Below are positions 1-10,283 of a stretch of 42,817 nucleotides of DNA, in pieces. The DNA is from an uncultured Roseateles sp. (GTDB lineage Bacteria > Pseudomonadota > Gammaproteobacteria > Burkholderiales > Burkholderiaceae): positions 1 to 42,817 of the forward strand of contig CAMLKW010000011.1 in assembly GCA_946480605.1 (NCBI GenBank). Reading direction: 5' to 3'. Numbering within the stretch: position 1 is the stretch's first letter; every line of letters begins with the position of its first letter. The notes beneath the pieces are model-generated. The model did not search any database. It had not been told where the DNA came from and saw only the letters and a list, made by a program, of their open reading frames with translations. Position numbers and translations under genes: made by a program.

Positions 1-1664
<1,664 letters not shown>

Positions 1665-1668
<4 letters not shown>

Positions 1669-2462
1669 TCGGAAGCGTTCCAGTTCGGCTTGCGCTTGGC
1701 CAGGAAGGCCGCAAAGCCTTCGCGGGCCTCGGGCGTGCTGCGCACGCGGGCGATGGTCTGCGCGGTCAGCTCGCGCATCTCGCCAGTCACCGGGCCCGGC
1801 GCCAGCCGCGCATACAGCTGCTTGATCTCGGCCTGCGCTTGCGGCCCGCAGGCGAGCAGGTCAGTCACGCAGGCGTCGACCGTCGTGTCCAGCACGTCGG
1901 CCGGCACCACACGCTGCACCAGGCCCACGCGCAGCGCCTCGTCAGCCGTGATGCGGCTGGCCGTCAGCGCCAGCCACCGCGCCTCGCGCAGCCCCACCGC
2001 GTTGACCAGGTGCGGGGCGATGACGGCGGGCAGAATGCCCATGCGGGCCTCGCTGACCGCGAAGCTCGCCGCGTCGGACGCGACGGCCATGTCGCAGGCC
2101 GCCACCAGCCCCACGCCGCCGCCTAAAGCGGCGCCCTGCACGCGGGCGATGGTGGGCTTCGGGCAATCGGCGATGCGGGCCAGCATGGCCGAGAAGCGGC
2201 GCGCGTCGGCCAGGTTGTCGTCCTGCGGCGCGGCCGCCGCACGCTGCATCCACTGCAGGTCGGCGCCGGCGCTGAAGTGCTTGCCGGCCCCGGCCAGCAC
2301 GATGACGCGCACCGAGGCATCGCCGCCCAGCAGCGCGAAGGCAGCATCCAGCTCGGCGATCAACAGCTCGTCGAAGGCGTTGAAGACGGCCGGCCGGTTC
2401 ATGGTCAGCACGGCCACGTCGTCGGCACGGCGATGCAGGTCGAGGGCGGTCCAGGAAGACAT
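1665..2462 (-). CDS. Enoyl-CoA hydratase/isomerase (crotonase) family, LiuC-like subgroup
   Basis: 265-aa crotonase-fold protein, first gene of the beta-oxidation operon. The oxyanion-hole segments are HFSAGADLQWM and GAALGGGVGLVAACD. The glutamate usually found in GGG-x-E-L (E144 of rat mitochondrial hydratase) is a glycine here (GGGVGLV), while the second catalytic glutamate is kept in SEARMGI. That single-Glu pattern and the FSAGADLxWM block recall the methylglutaconyl-CoA hydratase (LiuC/GnyH) subgroup, but the operon partners look like PaaH/PaaJ, so the substrate is uncertain. The start at 2462 (MSSWTALDL) is preferred; an in-frame ATG at 2471 is possible. It ends in an ATGA overlap with the dehydrogenase. 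Confidence 0.85.
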
Positions 2463-2484
2463 GGCGCACATTCTGCACTTCTCC

Positions 2485-2498
2485 CGACCGATCGGTCG
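2485..2498. promoter_or_regulatory. 14-bp perfect palindrome, likely TetR-family operator
   Basis: CGACCGATCGGTCG is perfectly self-complementary and starts 23 bp upstream of the crotonase ATG, in the 116-bp region divergent from the LytS-like kinase gene. ACCG...CGGT dyads of this form are typical of TetR repressors that control acyl-CoA catabolism (PaaR and LiuR-type regulators are examples). No regulator gene lies nearby, so it would act from elsewhere. Confidence 0.55.
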
Positions 2499-2565
2499 AC
2501 TAACCATTCACGCCTGCTTTCCTGCCATTCGCCGCACGCCCTGCGGCTGCACGCAGGCGCCCTCC

Positions 2566-2571
2566 TAGACT
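2566..2571 (+). promoter_or_regulatory. Candidate -10 element (TAGACT) of the LytS/LytTR operon
   Basis: TAGACT ends 7 bp before the ATG at 2579, so a start at the normal distance would give a leaderless mRNA. No Shine-Dalgarno sequence precedes the ATG. No convincing -35 box is visible. A CCTGCG/CGCAGG stem-loop (2540-2557) lies just upstream. Confidence 0.35.
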
Positions 2572-2578
2572 GCGCGCC

Positions 2579-3634
2579 ATGTCTTCAGACCCCTCATCCA
2601 AGACGACCCGCCTCGACTGGGAGCAGTGGTACTACCCCGGCCCCACGCGCGTCTTCAGCGCCGACGAGATGGCCCGCGCCGGCACGCAGCCCTGGCCCGC
2701 CGGCGTCGACCACTACGTCTATGTCAACGCCATCCTGGTGCTGGCGGTCACGTCGCACGAGACGACCCGCATGCCATGGATCTGGCCGCTCGGGCTGGCG
2801 CTGTGCTGGCTATCGCTGGTCGTGGCCCACTGGCTGTGGAAGCAGCCCACCCGCAAGCGGCTCAACCAGGCCTGCTGGGCGGTGGGCCTGGCGGTGGGCG
2901 GCGGCGGCGTGCTGTCCGTCCACTACGGCTGGCGGGAGGAAACACAGGACCGGCTGCCGCTGGTGCTGGCCCTGATGGCGGCCGTGCTGTCGGCCTGGTG
3001 GATGGTGACGCTGTTCCGCGTGCAACAGGTCGAGGCCCGGCTGCGCGAGCTGGCCGAGCAGGACGCGGCGCTGAAGCTGTCCACACGGCTGGCCGCCGCG
3101 CAGATCCAGCCGCATTTCCTGTTCAACACGCTGGCCTCGCTGCAGCACTGGGTGGACACCGGCGACGCCCGCGCCGCGCCGCTGCTGCGCGACTTCACCG
3201 CCTACCTGCGCGCGACGCTGCCGATGTTCGAGCGCGATCTGCAGCCGCTGGCCGACGAGCTGGAGATGGTGCGCCGCTACCTGGCCATCATGCAGGCCCG
3301 GCTGGGCGCACGGCTGACCTTTGCCATCGACGCGCCGGCCGGCATCGACGCAACGCTGCCGCCGGGCATCGTGCTGACGCTGGTGGAGAACGCCATCGCC
3401 CACGGCATCGAGCCGCAGCTGCGCGGCGGCCACGTCGCCGTCGCCGTGCGTCGCAACGGTGCCCGCACCGTCGTCACCGTGCGCGACGACGGCCCCGGCC
3501 TGGCCGACGGCTGGCGCGACGGCGTGGGCCTGGCCAACACGCGCCGCCGGCTGGCCCAGGCCTGCCCGGCCTGCACCCTGACGCTGACCTCCGCCGATCC
3601 CGGCTGTATCGCCACCTTGACCCTGACCCCATGA
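2579..3634 (+). CDS. LytS/YehU-type sensor histidine kinase
   Basis: 351-aa membrane histidine kinase of the His_kinase (PF06580) type. Three to four hydrophobic helices lie between residues about 48 and 145. The phospho-acceptor box QPHFLFNTLASL has its His at 179. The ATPase domain keeps the N box (LVENAIAHGI, Asn271), the G1 box (DDGPGLADG, 303-311) and a GVGLANTRRRL box. No extracytoplasmic sensor domain is visible, so the stimulus would be sensed in or near the membrane. Its TGA overlaps the ATG of the LytTR regulator (ATGA at 3631-3634), which makes that protein the cognate partner. The N-terminal stretch of about 45 residues is soluble and unassigned. Confidence 0.9.
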   Translation: MSSDPSSKTTRLDWEQWYYPGPTRVFSADEMARAGTQPWPAGVDHYVYVNAILVLAVTSHETTRMPWIWPLGLALCWLSLVVAHWLWKQPTRKRLNQACWAVGLAVGGGGVLSVHYGWREETQDRLPLVLALMAAVLSAWWMVTLFRVQQVEARLRELAEQDAALKLSTRLAAAQIQPHFLFNTLASLQHWVDTGDARAAPLLRDFTAYLRATLPMFERDLQPLADELEMVRRYLAIMQARLGARLTFAIDAPAGIDATLPPGIVLTLVENAIAHGIEPQLRGGHVAVAVRRNGARTVVTVRDDGPGLADGWRDGVGLANTRRRLAQACPACTLTLTSADPGCIATLTLTP

Positions 3635-4392
3635 CCGCACTGACTGCCCTGATCGCCGACGACGAGGAAGCCCCTCGCGAACAATTGCGCGCCGCGCTGA
3701 CCCGTCTGTGGCCCGAGCTGCAGATCGTGGCCGCCAGCACCAATGGTGTCGAGGCCTGGGACGACTGCCTGGCCCACGAGCCGGCCATCGCCTTCCTGGA
3801 CATCCGCATGCCGGGCCTGACCGGCTTGGACGTGGCGCGCCGGCTGGCCGCGCTGGCCACACCGCCGCTGATCGTGTTCGTCACCGCCTACGACGACCAT
3901 GCGCTGGCCGCCTTCGATGCCGGCGCGGTGGACTATGTGCTCAAGCCCGTCGACGACGAGCGGCTGGCGCAGACGCTGACCCGATTGAAAGCCCGCCTCA
4001 CCCAGCCCACCGCACCGGACACCGCTGCGCTGCAGCGTCTGCTGGCCGGCCTGGCCGCGCCCAAGCCGGCACCGCGCCCCATCCAGGCCAGCCTGGGCCG
4101 CGAGGTGCAGCTGATCCCGCCCGAGGAGATCCTCTACTTCGAGGCCGACGCGCGCTACACCCGCGTGGTGCACCAGGGCGGCGACGCGCTGATCCGCACG
4201 CCGCTGCGCGAGCTGCTGACGCAGCTGGACCCGGACCAGTTCTGGCAGATCCACCGCAGCGTGCTGGTCAACAGCCGCTGCATCGCGCGGGCCGTGCGCG
4301 TGGACGAGGGCACCATGGTCGTCACGCTGCGCGGGCGCGACGAGAAGCTGCCGGTGTCGCGCCAGTTCCAGGCGCTGTTCAAGGGTCAATGA
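3631..4392 (+). CDS. LytTR-family response regulator
   Basis: 253-aa DNA-binding response regulator. The receiver (1-120) is complete: acidic pair D10/D11, phospho-acceptor D57 in FLDIRMPG, T85 and K105 in YVLKPVDDE. After a proline/alanine-rich linker (about 120-145) the LytTR domain runs to the end, with EILYFEADARYTRV, TPLRELLTQL, FWQIHRSVLVN and LPVSRQFQALF, all hallmarks of AlgR/LytR-type regulators. It is translationally coupled to the kinase. The carboxypeptidase gene starts 110 bp downstream on the same strand and may be read through. LytTR proteins bind imperfect direct repeats; I did not find a convincing pair next to the operon. Confidence 0.92.
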   Translation: MTALTALIADDEEAPREQLRAALTRLWPELQIVAASTNGVEAWDDCLAHEPAIAFLDIRMPGLTGLDVARRLAALATPPLIVFVTAYDDHALAAFDAGAVDYVLKPVDDERLAQTLTRLKARLTQPTAPDTAALQRLLAGLAAPKPAPRPIQASLGREVQLIPPEEILYFEADARYTRVVHQGGDALIRTPLRELLTQLDPDQFWQIHRSVLVNSRCIARAVRVDEGTMVVTLRGRDEKLPVSRQFQALFKGQ

Positions 4393-4469
4393 GCTGAAGT
4401 CGCGGGCAAACCCTTGGGCGGGCGCCCGGGCCGACTCCACAGAATCGCCGGCGTTACAAAAAACATCGT

Positions 4470-4492
4470 GCGGCGGGCCAAGAACCCGCCGC
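4470..4492 (+). promoter_or_regulatory. Perfect 8-bp stem-loop in the translation-initiation region of the M14 gene
   Basis: GCGGCGGG (4470-4477) and CCCGCCGC (4485-4492) pair around a 7-nt loop. The stem ends 10 nt before the ATG at 4503, exactly where a Shine-Dalgarno sequence would be expected, and none is visible. It could hide the initiation region or simply reflect GC-rich sequence. Confidence 0.4.
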
Positions 4493-4502
4493 CGCCACCG
4501 CC

Positions 4503-6221
4503 ATGCCCAGCGCCCTGCCCAACCCACGCTTCGACCACTTCTACCGCTACGACGAGCTGACGGCGCTGTTGTTCGCCTACGCCGAGGCCCGCCCGAACCT
4601 GGTGTCGGTGCGCTCCATCGGCAAGAGCTACGAGGGGCGCGACATCTGGGTCGTCGTCGTCACCAACCTCGCCAGCGGCATGGACATCGACAAGCCGGCG
4701 ATGTGGCTGGACGGGAACATCCACGCGGCCGAGCTGACCGCGTCCACCACCTGCCTGTACTACCTGCATCAGTTGCTGACGCAGCATGGCGGCACGTCGG
4801 CCGAGGCGCAGCAGATCAACCGGCTGCTGGACACGCGCACGCTGTACATCGTGCCGCGCCTGAACCCCGACGGCGCCGAGCTGGCCCTGGCCGACCGGCC
4901 GCGCCACATCCGCAGCTCCACGCGCCCCTACCCCTACACCGAGGAGGCGGTGGACGGCCTGACCATCGAGGACGTGGACGGCGACGGGCGCATCCTGACC
5001 ATGCGCGTGCCCGATCCGCACGGCGGCTACAAGAAGCACGCGGCCGACCCGCGGCTGATGGTGGCGCGCGAGCCGGGCGAGTTCGGCGGCGAGTACTACC
5101 GCCTCATCCCCGAGGGCTTCATCAGGAACCACGACGGCCTGACCATCAAGCTCAACCCCGACCGCGAAGGGCTGGACCTGAACCGCAACTTCCCCGGCGA
5201 ATGGCGCCAGGAGTTCGAGCAGCTGGGCGCCGGCCCCTACCCCACCAGCGAGCCCGAAGTGCGGGCCATGGTGGAGTTCATCACCCAGCACCCCAACATC
5301 GGCGCGGCCATCAGCTTCCACACCCACAGCGGCGTCATCCTGCGCCCCTGCGGCACACGCAGCGACAAGGACATGACGCCGGAGGACCTGTGGCTGTTCC
5401 AGCGCTTCTCGGCGCTGGGCGAGCAGCACACGGGCTACCCGGCCGTCAGCATCTACGAGGAGTTCCGCTACCACCCCAAGGACGTCATCACCGGCACCCA
5501 GGACTGGGTCTACGAGCACCTGGGCGCGCTGTTCTGGGTGGTGGAGCTGTGGTCGCCCAACAAGGAGGCCGGCGTCGAGGGCGGCAAGTGGATCGACTGG
5601 TTCCGCGAGCATCCGGTCGAGGACGACCTGAAGCTGCTGAAGTGGAGCGACGAGAAGTGCGGCGGCCAGGCCTACGTGGCGTGGACGCCCTTCCAGCATC
5701 CGCAGCTGGGTGCCGTCGAGATCGGCGGCTGGGACAAGATGAACTACTGGCGCAACCCGCCGCCGGCTCTGCGCGAGCGCGAGGCGGCGCGCTTTCCCGG
5801 CTGGATCTCGCAGATCGCCATGAGCCTACCCAAGCTGGAGCTGATCCGTACCGAGGTGCGCGCGCTGGGCCCGGACATGTGGCGGGTGCGCATGGCGGTC
5901 GCCAACTCGGGCTATCTGCCGGCCTACGTGACGCAGCGCGCGCTGGAGCGCAAGACCGTGCGCGGCGTGATGTTCGAGCTGCACATGCCCAGCGGCGACC
6001 CGGCCATCAGCCTGGTCAGCGGCAGGGAGCGCATGGAAGGCCCGCAGCTGGAAGGTCACGCCCCGAAGCAGAGCCAGCTCGCCTTCCTGCCAGCCAAGCA
6101 GCCCACCGGCGACCGCGCCGTCGCGGAATGGGTGGTGCGCGCGCCGGTGGGCACGCGCCTGGCGCTGTCGGCCAGCGCCGAGCGCGCGGGCCTGGTTCGC
6201 ACCGAGGTCGTGCTGGACTGA
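4503..6221 (+). CDS. M14-family zinc carboxypeptidase
   Basis: 572-aa metallopeptidase removing C-terminal residues from peptides. Zinc ligands: H74 and E77 in GNIHAAELTAS and H275 in AISFHTHSG. The substrate-carboxylate arginine is in GLDLNRNFPGEW (R230), and the general-base glutamate is E350 in FWVVELWSP. After the catalytic domain (to about 420) a C-terminal region of about 150 residues looks like a beta-rich appendage. No signal peptide or membrane helix is visible at the chosen start, so the enzyme is predicted cytoplasmic. The domain begins almost at residue 1, which supports the start although there is no clear ribosome binding site. The physiological peptide is unknown. Confidence 0.9.
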   Translation: MPSALPNPRFDHFYRYDELTALLFAYAEARPNLVSVRSIGKSYEGRDIWVVVVTNLASGMDIDKPAMWLDGNIHAAELTASTTCLYYLHQLLTQHGGTSAEAQQINRLLDTRTLYIVPRLNPDGAELALADRPRHIRSSTRPYPYTEEAVDGLTIEDVDGDGRILTMRVPDPHGGYKKHAADPRLMVAREPGEFGGEYYRLIPEGFIRNHDGLTIKLNPDREGLDLNRNFPGEWRQEFEQLGAGPYPTSEPEVRAMVEFITQHPNIGAAISFHTHSGVILRPCGTRSDKDMTPEDLWLFQRFSALGEQHTGYPAVSIYEEFRYHPKDVITGTQDWVYEHLGALFWVVELWSPNKEAGVEGGKWIDWFREHPVEDDLKLLKWSDEKCGGQAYVAWTPFQHPQLGAVEIGGWDKMNYWRNPPPALREREAARFPGWISQIAMSLPKLELIRTEVRALGPDMWRVRMAVANSGYLPAYVTQRALERKTVRGVMFELHMPSGDPAISLVSGRERMEGPQLEGHAPKQSQLAFLPAKQPTGDRAVAEWVVRAPVGTRLALSASAERAGLVRTEVVLD

Positions 6222-6246
6222 GCGGGCCCGGCAGGCGCCCAGCCCG

Positions 6247-6915
6247 TCAGCCCACGGGCCGCTCGCTCTCCTGGGCGGCGATGACCGCCTCGCGCCACAG
6301 GCGCGACGGAATGAAGGTGCGCAGCTGCTCCATGGCCTTGGCGATCAGCGCCGGGTGCAGGCCATGGTCCAGGTGGGGCAGCAGGTCGGCCGTCACGTCG
6401 GCTCCCAGGTCCACCAGCGCCTGCGCCGCATCGACGACGTGGCGGTACGCGAAGCGCCGGTCTTCCAGGCCGTGGAACAGGTGCACGCAGACGTCCTGCG
6501 GCGCGACTTCAGGCCGGGCCAGGTAGCCGCCGGCAAAGGCCAACACGCGACCCACCAGCTGGGCTTCAGCCTGCACGGCCTCCAGCGCCAGCAACGCGCC
6601 GTCGCCCACGCCGGCCAGCGCGACGCGCTGCCAGGGCAGGTCCAACCTGCGCGCCTCCTGGCGCAGCCGCTCGATCAGATGCGGCAGGGCCGCCGTCACG
6701 CCTTCAGGGCTGGGCGAATCGTCCGGCCACCAGCGGCAACGCCCCTCGGCATCACGCAGCGGTGGGTGCAGGTTCAACGTCACGGCGCGGGGATACTGGC
6801 CTTGCAGCGCCGCCGCCAGTGCCGCCAGCGTGTCGGGGCCATCGGGCGCAATGCCGCTGTCAGGCAGCAGCGCGAACAGCAGATCGGGCGCCGAGGCTTC
6901 TTGAGCTTCAGTCAT
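6247..6915 (-). CDS. YpfH-like alpha/beta-hydrolase fold protein lacking the catalytic serine
   Basis: 222-aa protein that follows the phospholipase/carboxylesterase (YpfH) fold along its length: a central strand-turn RVALAGVGDGALLALEAVQ, the acid loop FHGLEDRRF (D152) and a terminal His in HLDHGLHP (H184). The nucleophile elbow, normally GFSQG, reads G102-V-G-D-G106, so the serine position is Gly104; the codon is an unambiguous GGC. The N-terminal oxyanion segment, usually LFHGxGD, is LLPDSG. Asp and His are kept but Ser is lost, so ordinary esterase activity is unlikely. It could be a pseudoenzyme, a binding protein, or use D105 instead. It converges on the M14 gene with a 25-bp gap. Confidence 0.75.
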   Translation of the reverse strand: MTEAQEASAPDLLFALLPDSGIAPDGPDTLAALAAALQGQYPRAVTLNLHPPLRDAEGRCRWWPDDSPSPEGVTAALPHLIERLRQEARRLDLPWQRVALAGVGDGALLALEAVQAEAQLVGRVLAFAGGYLARPEVAPQDVCVHLFHGLEDRRFAYRHVVDAAQALVDLGADVTADLLPHLDHGLHPALIAKAMEQLRTFIPSRLWREAVIAAQESERPVG

Positions 6916-7244
6916 GCATCAATTGTCAGGCCCAGCCCCCCCGGCCAGTGCGCCCAGCAGGGCCCGCAGAAGCGTTGCAGATTGACGACGCCCTGCTTGG
7001 TGTCGCACGGCCCGTCGTTTCACAGGGATTTCAGCGATCACCCCGAACAAACTGCAAGTAACCCGCCGTATCTCGGCATTTACTGTCGGGTTGCTCGCAG
7101 GCAAGGAGGGCAATCGCCCGTTCTGACGGGCTTGTAGAGATTCCCCAATTCGAGGCTGACTTGTCAAGGGGGGCATACCTGACTTTGCCTCCAGCGAAGG
7201 CAGCGGACAGACTGCCGCGACGTAGTTCACCCACCCTCACACAC
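6916..7244. other. 329-bp intergenic region ahead of the TonB-dependent receptor
   Basis: No convincing gene; the frames open here have unusual composition and no recognisable product. It holds a GCCCGT-TCTG-ACGGGC stem-loop (7116-7131) followed by a TGAC-TT-GTCA dyad (7158-7167). There is no Shine-Dalgarno sequence in front of the receptor ATG. I see none of the conserved blocks of a cobalamin riboswitch and no clear Fur box. Promoters for the divergent hydrolase and receptor genes should lie here, but no good -35/-10 pair stands out. Confidence 0.5.
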
Positions 7245-10199
7245 ATGAAATCCTACGGACACATTCCCAAGCTTGCCGTCACCGTGACGGCACTGGCCGC
7301 CCAGGCCTGCTGCTTCCAGGCGTTCGCGCAGAACAACCAGCAGCTCGAACGCGTCGAAGTCACCGGCACCAACATCAAGCGCATCTCGCGCGAGACCAGC
7401 TCGCCGGTCGACGTCATCACGGCCAAGGAGATCCAGGCCAGCGGCGCCCGCACTGCGCTGGAAGTGATGAAGATGGTGCCGTCCATCGGCAACGACGGCT
7501 ACAGCGACACCGCCACGCAGAACGGCTTCTCGCGGGGCGTGTCCACCGTCTCGCTGCGCAACCAGACCGCCACGTCGACGCTGGTGCTGATCAACGGCCG
7601 CCGCATGGCGCCGTCGGCCTATGCCAACCCGAACAACGGCACGACCACGCTGTACGACCTGAACTCCATCCCGGTGTCGGCGATCGAGCGGATCGAGGTG
7701 CTGAAGGACGGCGCATCGGCCGTCTACGGCTCCGACGCCATCGCGGGCGTGGTGAACTTCATCACCCGCAAGGACTACCAGGGCTTCCAGGTGCGGGCGC
7801 TGGCCGGTGCCAACGATGCCGGTGAGTACGAGCGACAGTCCGTCAGCGCCACGCTGGGCTTCGGCGACTTCGCCAGCAAAGGCTACAACGTCTTCGTGGG
7901 TGTGGACCTGTCGCACAAGGGTCGCAGCATGGTGGGTGACTCGACCGACGAGGACATCCATGCCGCCGACTACCGCGCCATCAACCTGCGCCGCAATCCT
8001 TACGGCAGCTTCCTGTACAACAACCAGCCCTGGTTCATCCGCGAGAACGGCGCCGTCGGTTCGCGCAGCTTCCCGCAGACCGCTGCCGTCCCGGCAACCA
8101 ACACGGTCAACACGGCCAACTGCCCGGATTCCGAGAAGATCATCGGCGAGACGGCCCGCTACAACATCACGACCAACCACCTGCTGGGCCGCAGCTTCTG
8201 CAACTACAACCTCGACCAGTTCGCCGAGATGCAGAGCCCGGGTGACGACCTCAACCTGCTGGCCAAGGGCAACCTCAAGCTGGGCGAAACCATGGAGGGC
8301 TTCGCCGAGTTCATGTACAGCCGCAGCGAGCGCCAGTACCTGGGCGCACCGCGCACCATCAGCGGCCTGAGCCCGTCGAACAATTTCAACGTCTCCGGCC
8401 TGGCCGCGACCTTCCAGCCCATCCTGGAGATCGGCCATCCCGACAACCCGTTCCCGAATGCGCGCGCCGCGGTGCAACTGCGCTTCCCCAACGCCCCGGG
8501 CGGCTTCGACCTGACCAACGTTGGCACGCGCGCCCTGGCCGGCGTGCGCGGCACGGTCGGCGCCGACATCGACTGGGAATCCGCCGTGCTGTGGAACAAG
8601 TCCGAGCGCGACGAGTTCTACTACGGCTTCCTGCGACTGCCGGTGCTGCGCCAGATGCTCGGCACGGCCTTCGGCGGCACGAACCGTTCGCTGGCCTCCA
8701 TCTCGGCTGATCCCGACCTGTCGCGCCCCCTGCTGAACAGCGGCTCCGCCGAGGTGCTGCAATGGGACGCCAAGGTCAGCACCACCGTCGGCAAGCTGCC
8801 TGGCGGCGACATCGGCGTGGCTGGCGGCCTCGAAATCCGCCGCGAAGCCATCGACATCAAGCCTGACCCCGAGAACGCCGCCGGCAACATCCTGGGACTG
8901 GCCAACACGGCGGTCAAGGGCTCCCGCGTCGTCAAGTCGGCCTTCGTCGAGGTCGTTGCGCCGGTGCTGAAGAACCTGGAACTGAACGTCGCCGGTCGCG
9001 TCGACAAGTACCCGACGCTGAAGACCAACTTCGTGCCCAAGGTCGGCATCAAGTGGCAGGCGATGGACAGCCTGGCCTTCCGCGGCAGCTACTCGGAAGG
9101 TTTCCGCGCTCCGTCGGTGTCGCAGGTGAGCCCCGGTGGTGCCCAGTTCTTCCTGAACAACCTGCGCGATCCGGTGCGCTGCAACATCGAAGCGACCCCG
9201 CCGGTGCCCAAGCCGGGCGCCGAGACGGCCGACTGCGCGAAGAGCGTGGCCGGCCTGGGTGGCGGCAACCCGGCCCTGAAGCCGGAGAACTCGTACAACA
9301 CGTCGCTGGGCCTGCTGTTCAGCCCGACCGCCGGCGTGGACATCGTGGCCGGCTACTGGAAGATCCGCAAGAACAACGAAGTGGCCCTGACCGACGGTCA
9401 ATCCGTCATCGACCACCCAGAGGCCTACCCGGCCGATGCGCTGGTGCGTGACACCAACCCCGCGCTGCTGCTCAACGGCCAGCCGGGTACCGGCCCGCTG
9501 CTGCGCGTGTCCACGCCCTGGGTCAACCAGGGCACGACGATGACCTCCGGCCTCGACCTGGAGCTGCGCGTGGCAACGACCCTGGCAGGCGCGCGCTGGA
9601 CCAACTCGCTGAACGGCCAGTACACGCTGAAGTACGAGCGCATCGAGCACCCGGGCTACGCCAAGAACAACCTGGTGGGCACCCGCGGCGGCGTGGCCGA
9701 CTGGTCGACCTCGGCGCCTGACGTGCCGCGCCTGAAGATGCGCTTCACGTCCTCGCTGGAGAGCGGTTCGCACACGGTGAACGGCGCCATGAACTATGTC
9801 TCCGGCATCAGCTTCATCCGCAAGATGGATGGCACCAACCTGCCGGGCACCCAGCCGGCGTACTACTCGGGCAATACCTGCCACTACGGCGGCGCGAACC
9901 CCGACAACGTCTCGCAGCGTGCAGTGCTGGGCGTGGCCCCGACCGCGACCAACATGCGCGACCTGTACATCAACCGCTACCCCGGTTGCTCGATGGCCAA
10001 GTGGATCACCTTCGACGTCGGCTACACCTACCGCGGCTTCAAGGATCTGACGCTGAGCCTGAACATCCAGAACTTCACCGACGAAAAGGCGCCCTACGAC
10101 CCGATCGGCGCCACGGGTTCGCAACTGGGCCACAACACCGGCCTGCACAACCCGTATGGCCGCTACTTCACGGCCTCCGCGACCTACAAGTTCTGGTGA
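7245..10199 (+). CDS. TonB-dependent outer-membrane receptor
   Basis: 984-aa outer-membrane active transporter. A signal peptide covers residues 1-28 (MKSYGHIPKL... to AFA, cleavage before QNNQQ). The plug domain follows with the TonB-box-like start LERVEVTGTNIKR, SPVDVITAKEIQASG, TLVLINGRRM and the signature IERIEVLKDGASAVYGSDAIAGVVNF. The rest is a 22-strand-type barrel ending ASATYKFW with the terminal aromatic residue typical of BAM substrates. Paired cysteines occur in probable extracellular loops (CPDSEK...SFC, RCNIEA...DCAKS, NTCHYGG...PGCSM). There is no N-terminal STN signalling domain, so no sigma/anti-sigma partner is expected. No transporter or hydrolase next to it reveals the ligand. 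The ATG at 7245 is chosen because the signal peptide begins there. Confidence 0.93.
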   Translation: MKSYGHIPKLAVTVTALAAQACCFQAFAQNNQQLERVEVTGTNIKRISRETSSPVDVITAKEIQASGARTALEVMKMVPSIGNDGYSDTATQNGFSRGVSTVSLRNQTATSTLVLINGRRMAPSAYANPNNGTTTLYDLNSIPVSAIERIEVLKDGASAVYGSDAIAGVVNFITRKDYQGFQVRALAGANDAGEYERQSVSATLGFGDFASKGYNVFVGVDLSHKGRSMVGDSTDEDIHAADYRAINLRRNPYGSFLYNNQPWFIRENGAVGSRSFPQTAAVPATNTVNTANCPDSEKIIGETARYNITTNHLLGRSFCNYNLDQFAEMQSPGDDLNLLAKGNLKLGETMEGFAEFMYSRSERQYLGAPRTISGLSPSNNFNVSGLAATFQPILEIGHPDNPFPNARAAVQLRFPNAPGGFDLTNVGTRALAGVRGTVGADIDWESAVLWNKSERDEFYYGFLRLPVLRQMLGTAFGGTNRSLASISADPDLSRPLLNSGSAEVLQWDAKVSTTVGKLPGGDIGVAGGLEIRREAIDIKPDPENAAGNILGLANTAVKGSRVVKSAFVEVVAPVLKNLELNVAGRVDKYPTLKTNFVPKVGIKWQAMDSLAFRGSYSEGFRAPSVSQVSPGGAQFFLNNLRDPVRCNIEATPPVPKPGAETADCAKSVAGLGGGNPALKPENSYNTSLGLLFSPTAGVDIVAGYWKIRKNNEVALTDGQSVIDHPEAYPADALVRDTNPALLLNGQPGTGPLLRVSTPWVNQGTTMTSGLDLELRVATTLAGARWTNSLNGQYTLKYERIEHPGYAKNNLVGTRGGVADWSTSAPDVPRLKMRFTSSLESGSHTVNGAMNYVSGISFIRKMDGTNLPGTQPAYYSGNTCHYGGANPDNVSQRAVLGVAPTATNMRDLYINRYPGCSMAKWITFDVGYTYRGFKDLTLSLNIQNFTDEKAPYDPIGATGSQLGHNTGLHNPYGRYFTASATYKFW

Positions 10200-10240
10200 T
10201 CTGACAGCCGCCACGGCGGCATTCATCGCAGCAACGCAAA

Positions 10241-10266
10241 AGGGCACCGCGAGGTGCCCTTTTTTT
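10241..10266 (+). terminator. Rho-independent terminator of the TonB receptor gene
   Basis: AGGGCACC-GCGA-GGTGCCCT forms a perfect 8-bp stem with a GNRA-like loop, preceded by AAA and followed by six T. It lies 42 bp after the receptor stop and 18 bp before the stop of the opposing transporter gene. The flanking A and T runs mean it could also stop transcription coming from the other side. Confidence 0.9.
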
Positions 10267-10283
10267 GTCCGCGCGGCGCTTGC

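Noticed and set aside
6919..7230. A 103-codon minus-strand frame in the TonB leader region
   Set aside because: No ribosome binding site, no family resemblance and atypical composition; better regarded as intergenic.
6916..7244. Cobalamin riboswitch upstream of the TonB receptor
   Set aside because: None of the conserved blocks of that aptamer could be found.
7227..10247. A 1006-codon open frame antisense to the TonB receptor, and similar long antisense frames (for example 11111-14731 and 33780-36116)
   Set aside because: They are mirror images of strongly G/C-third-position-biased genes; the translations are low-complexity (Arg/Ala/Gly/Val/His/Gln-rich) and match no domain, whereas the opposite strand encodes clear families.
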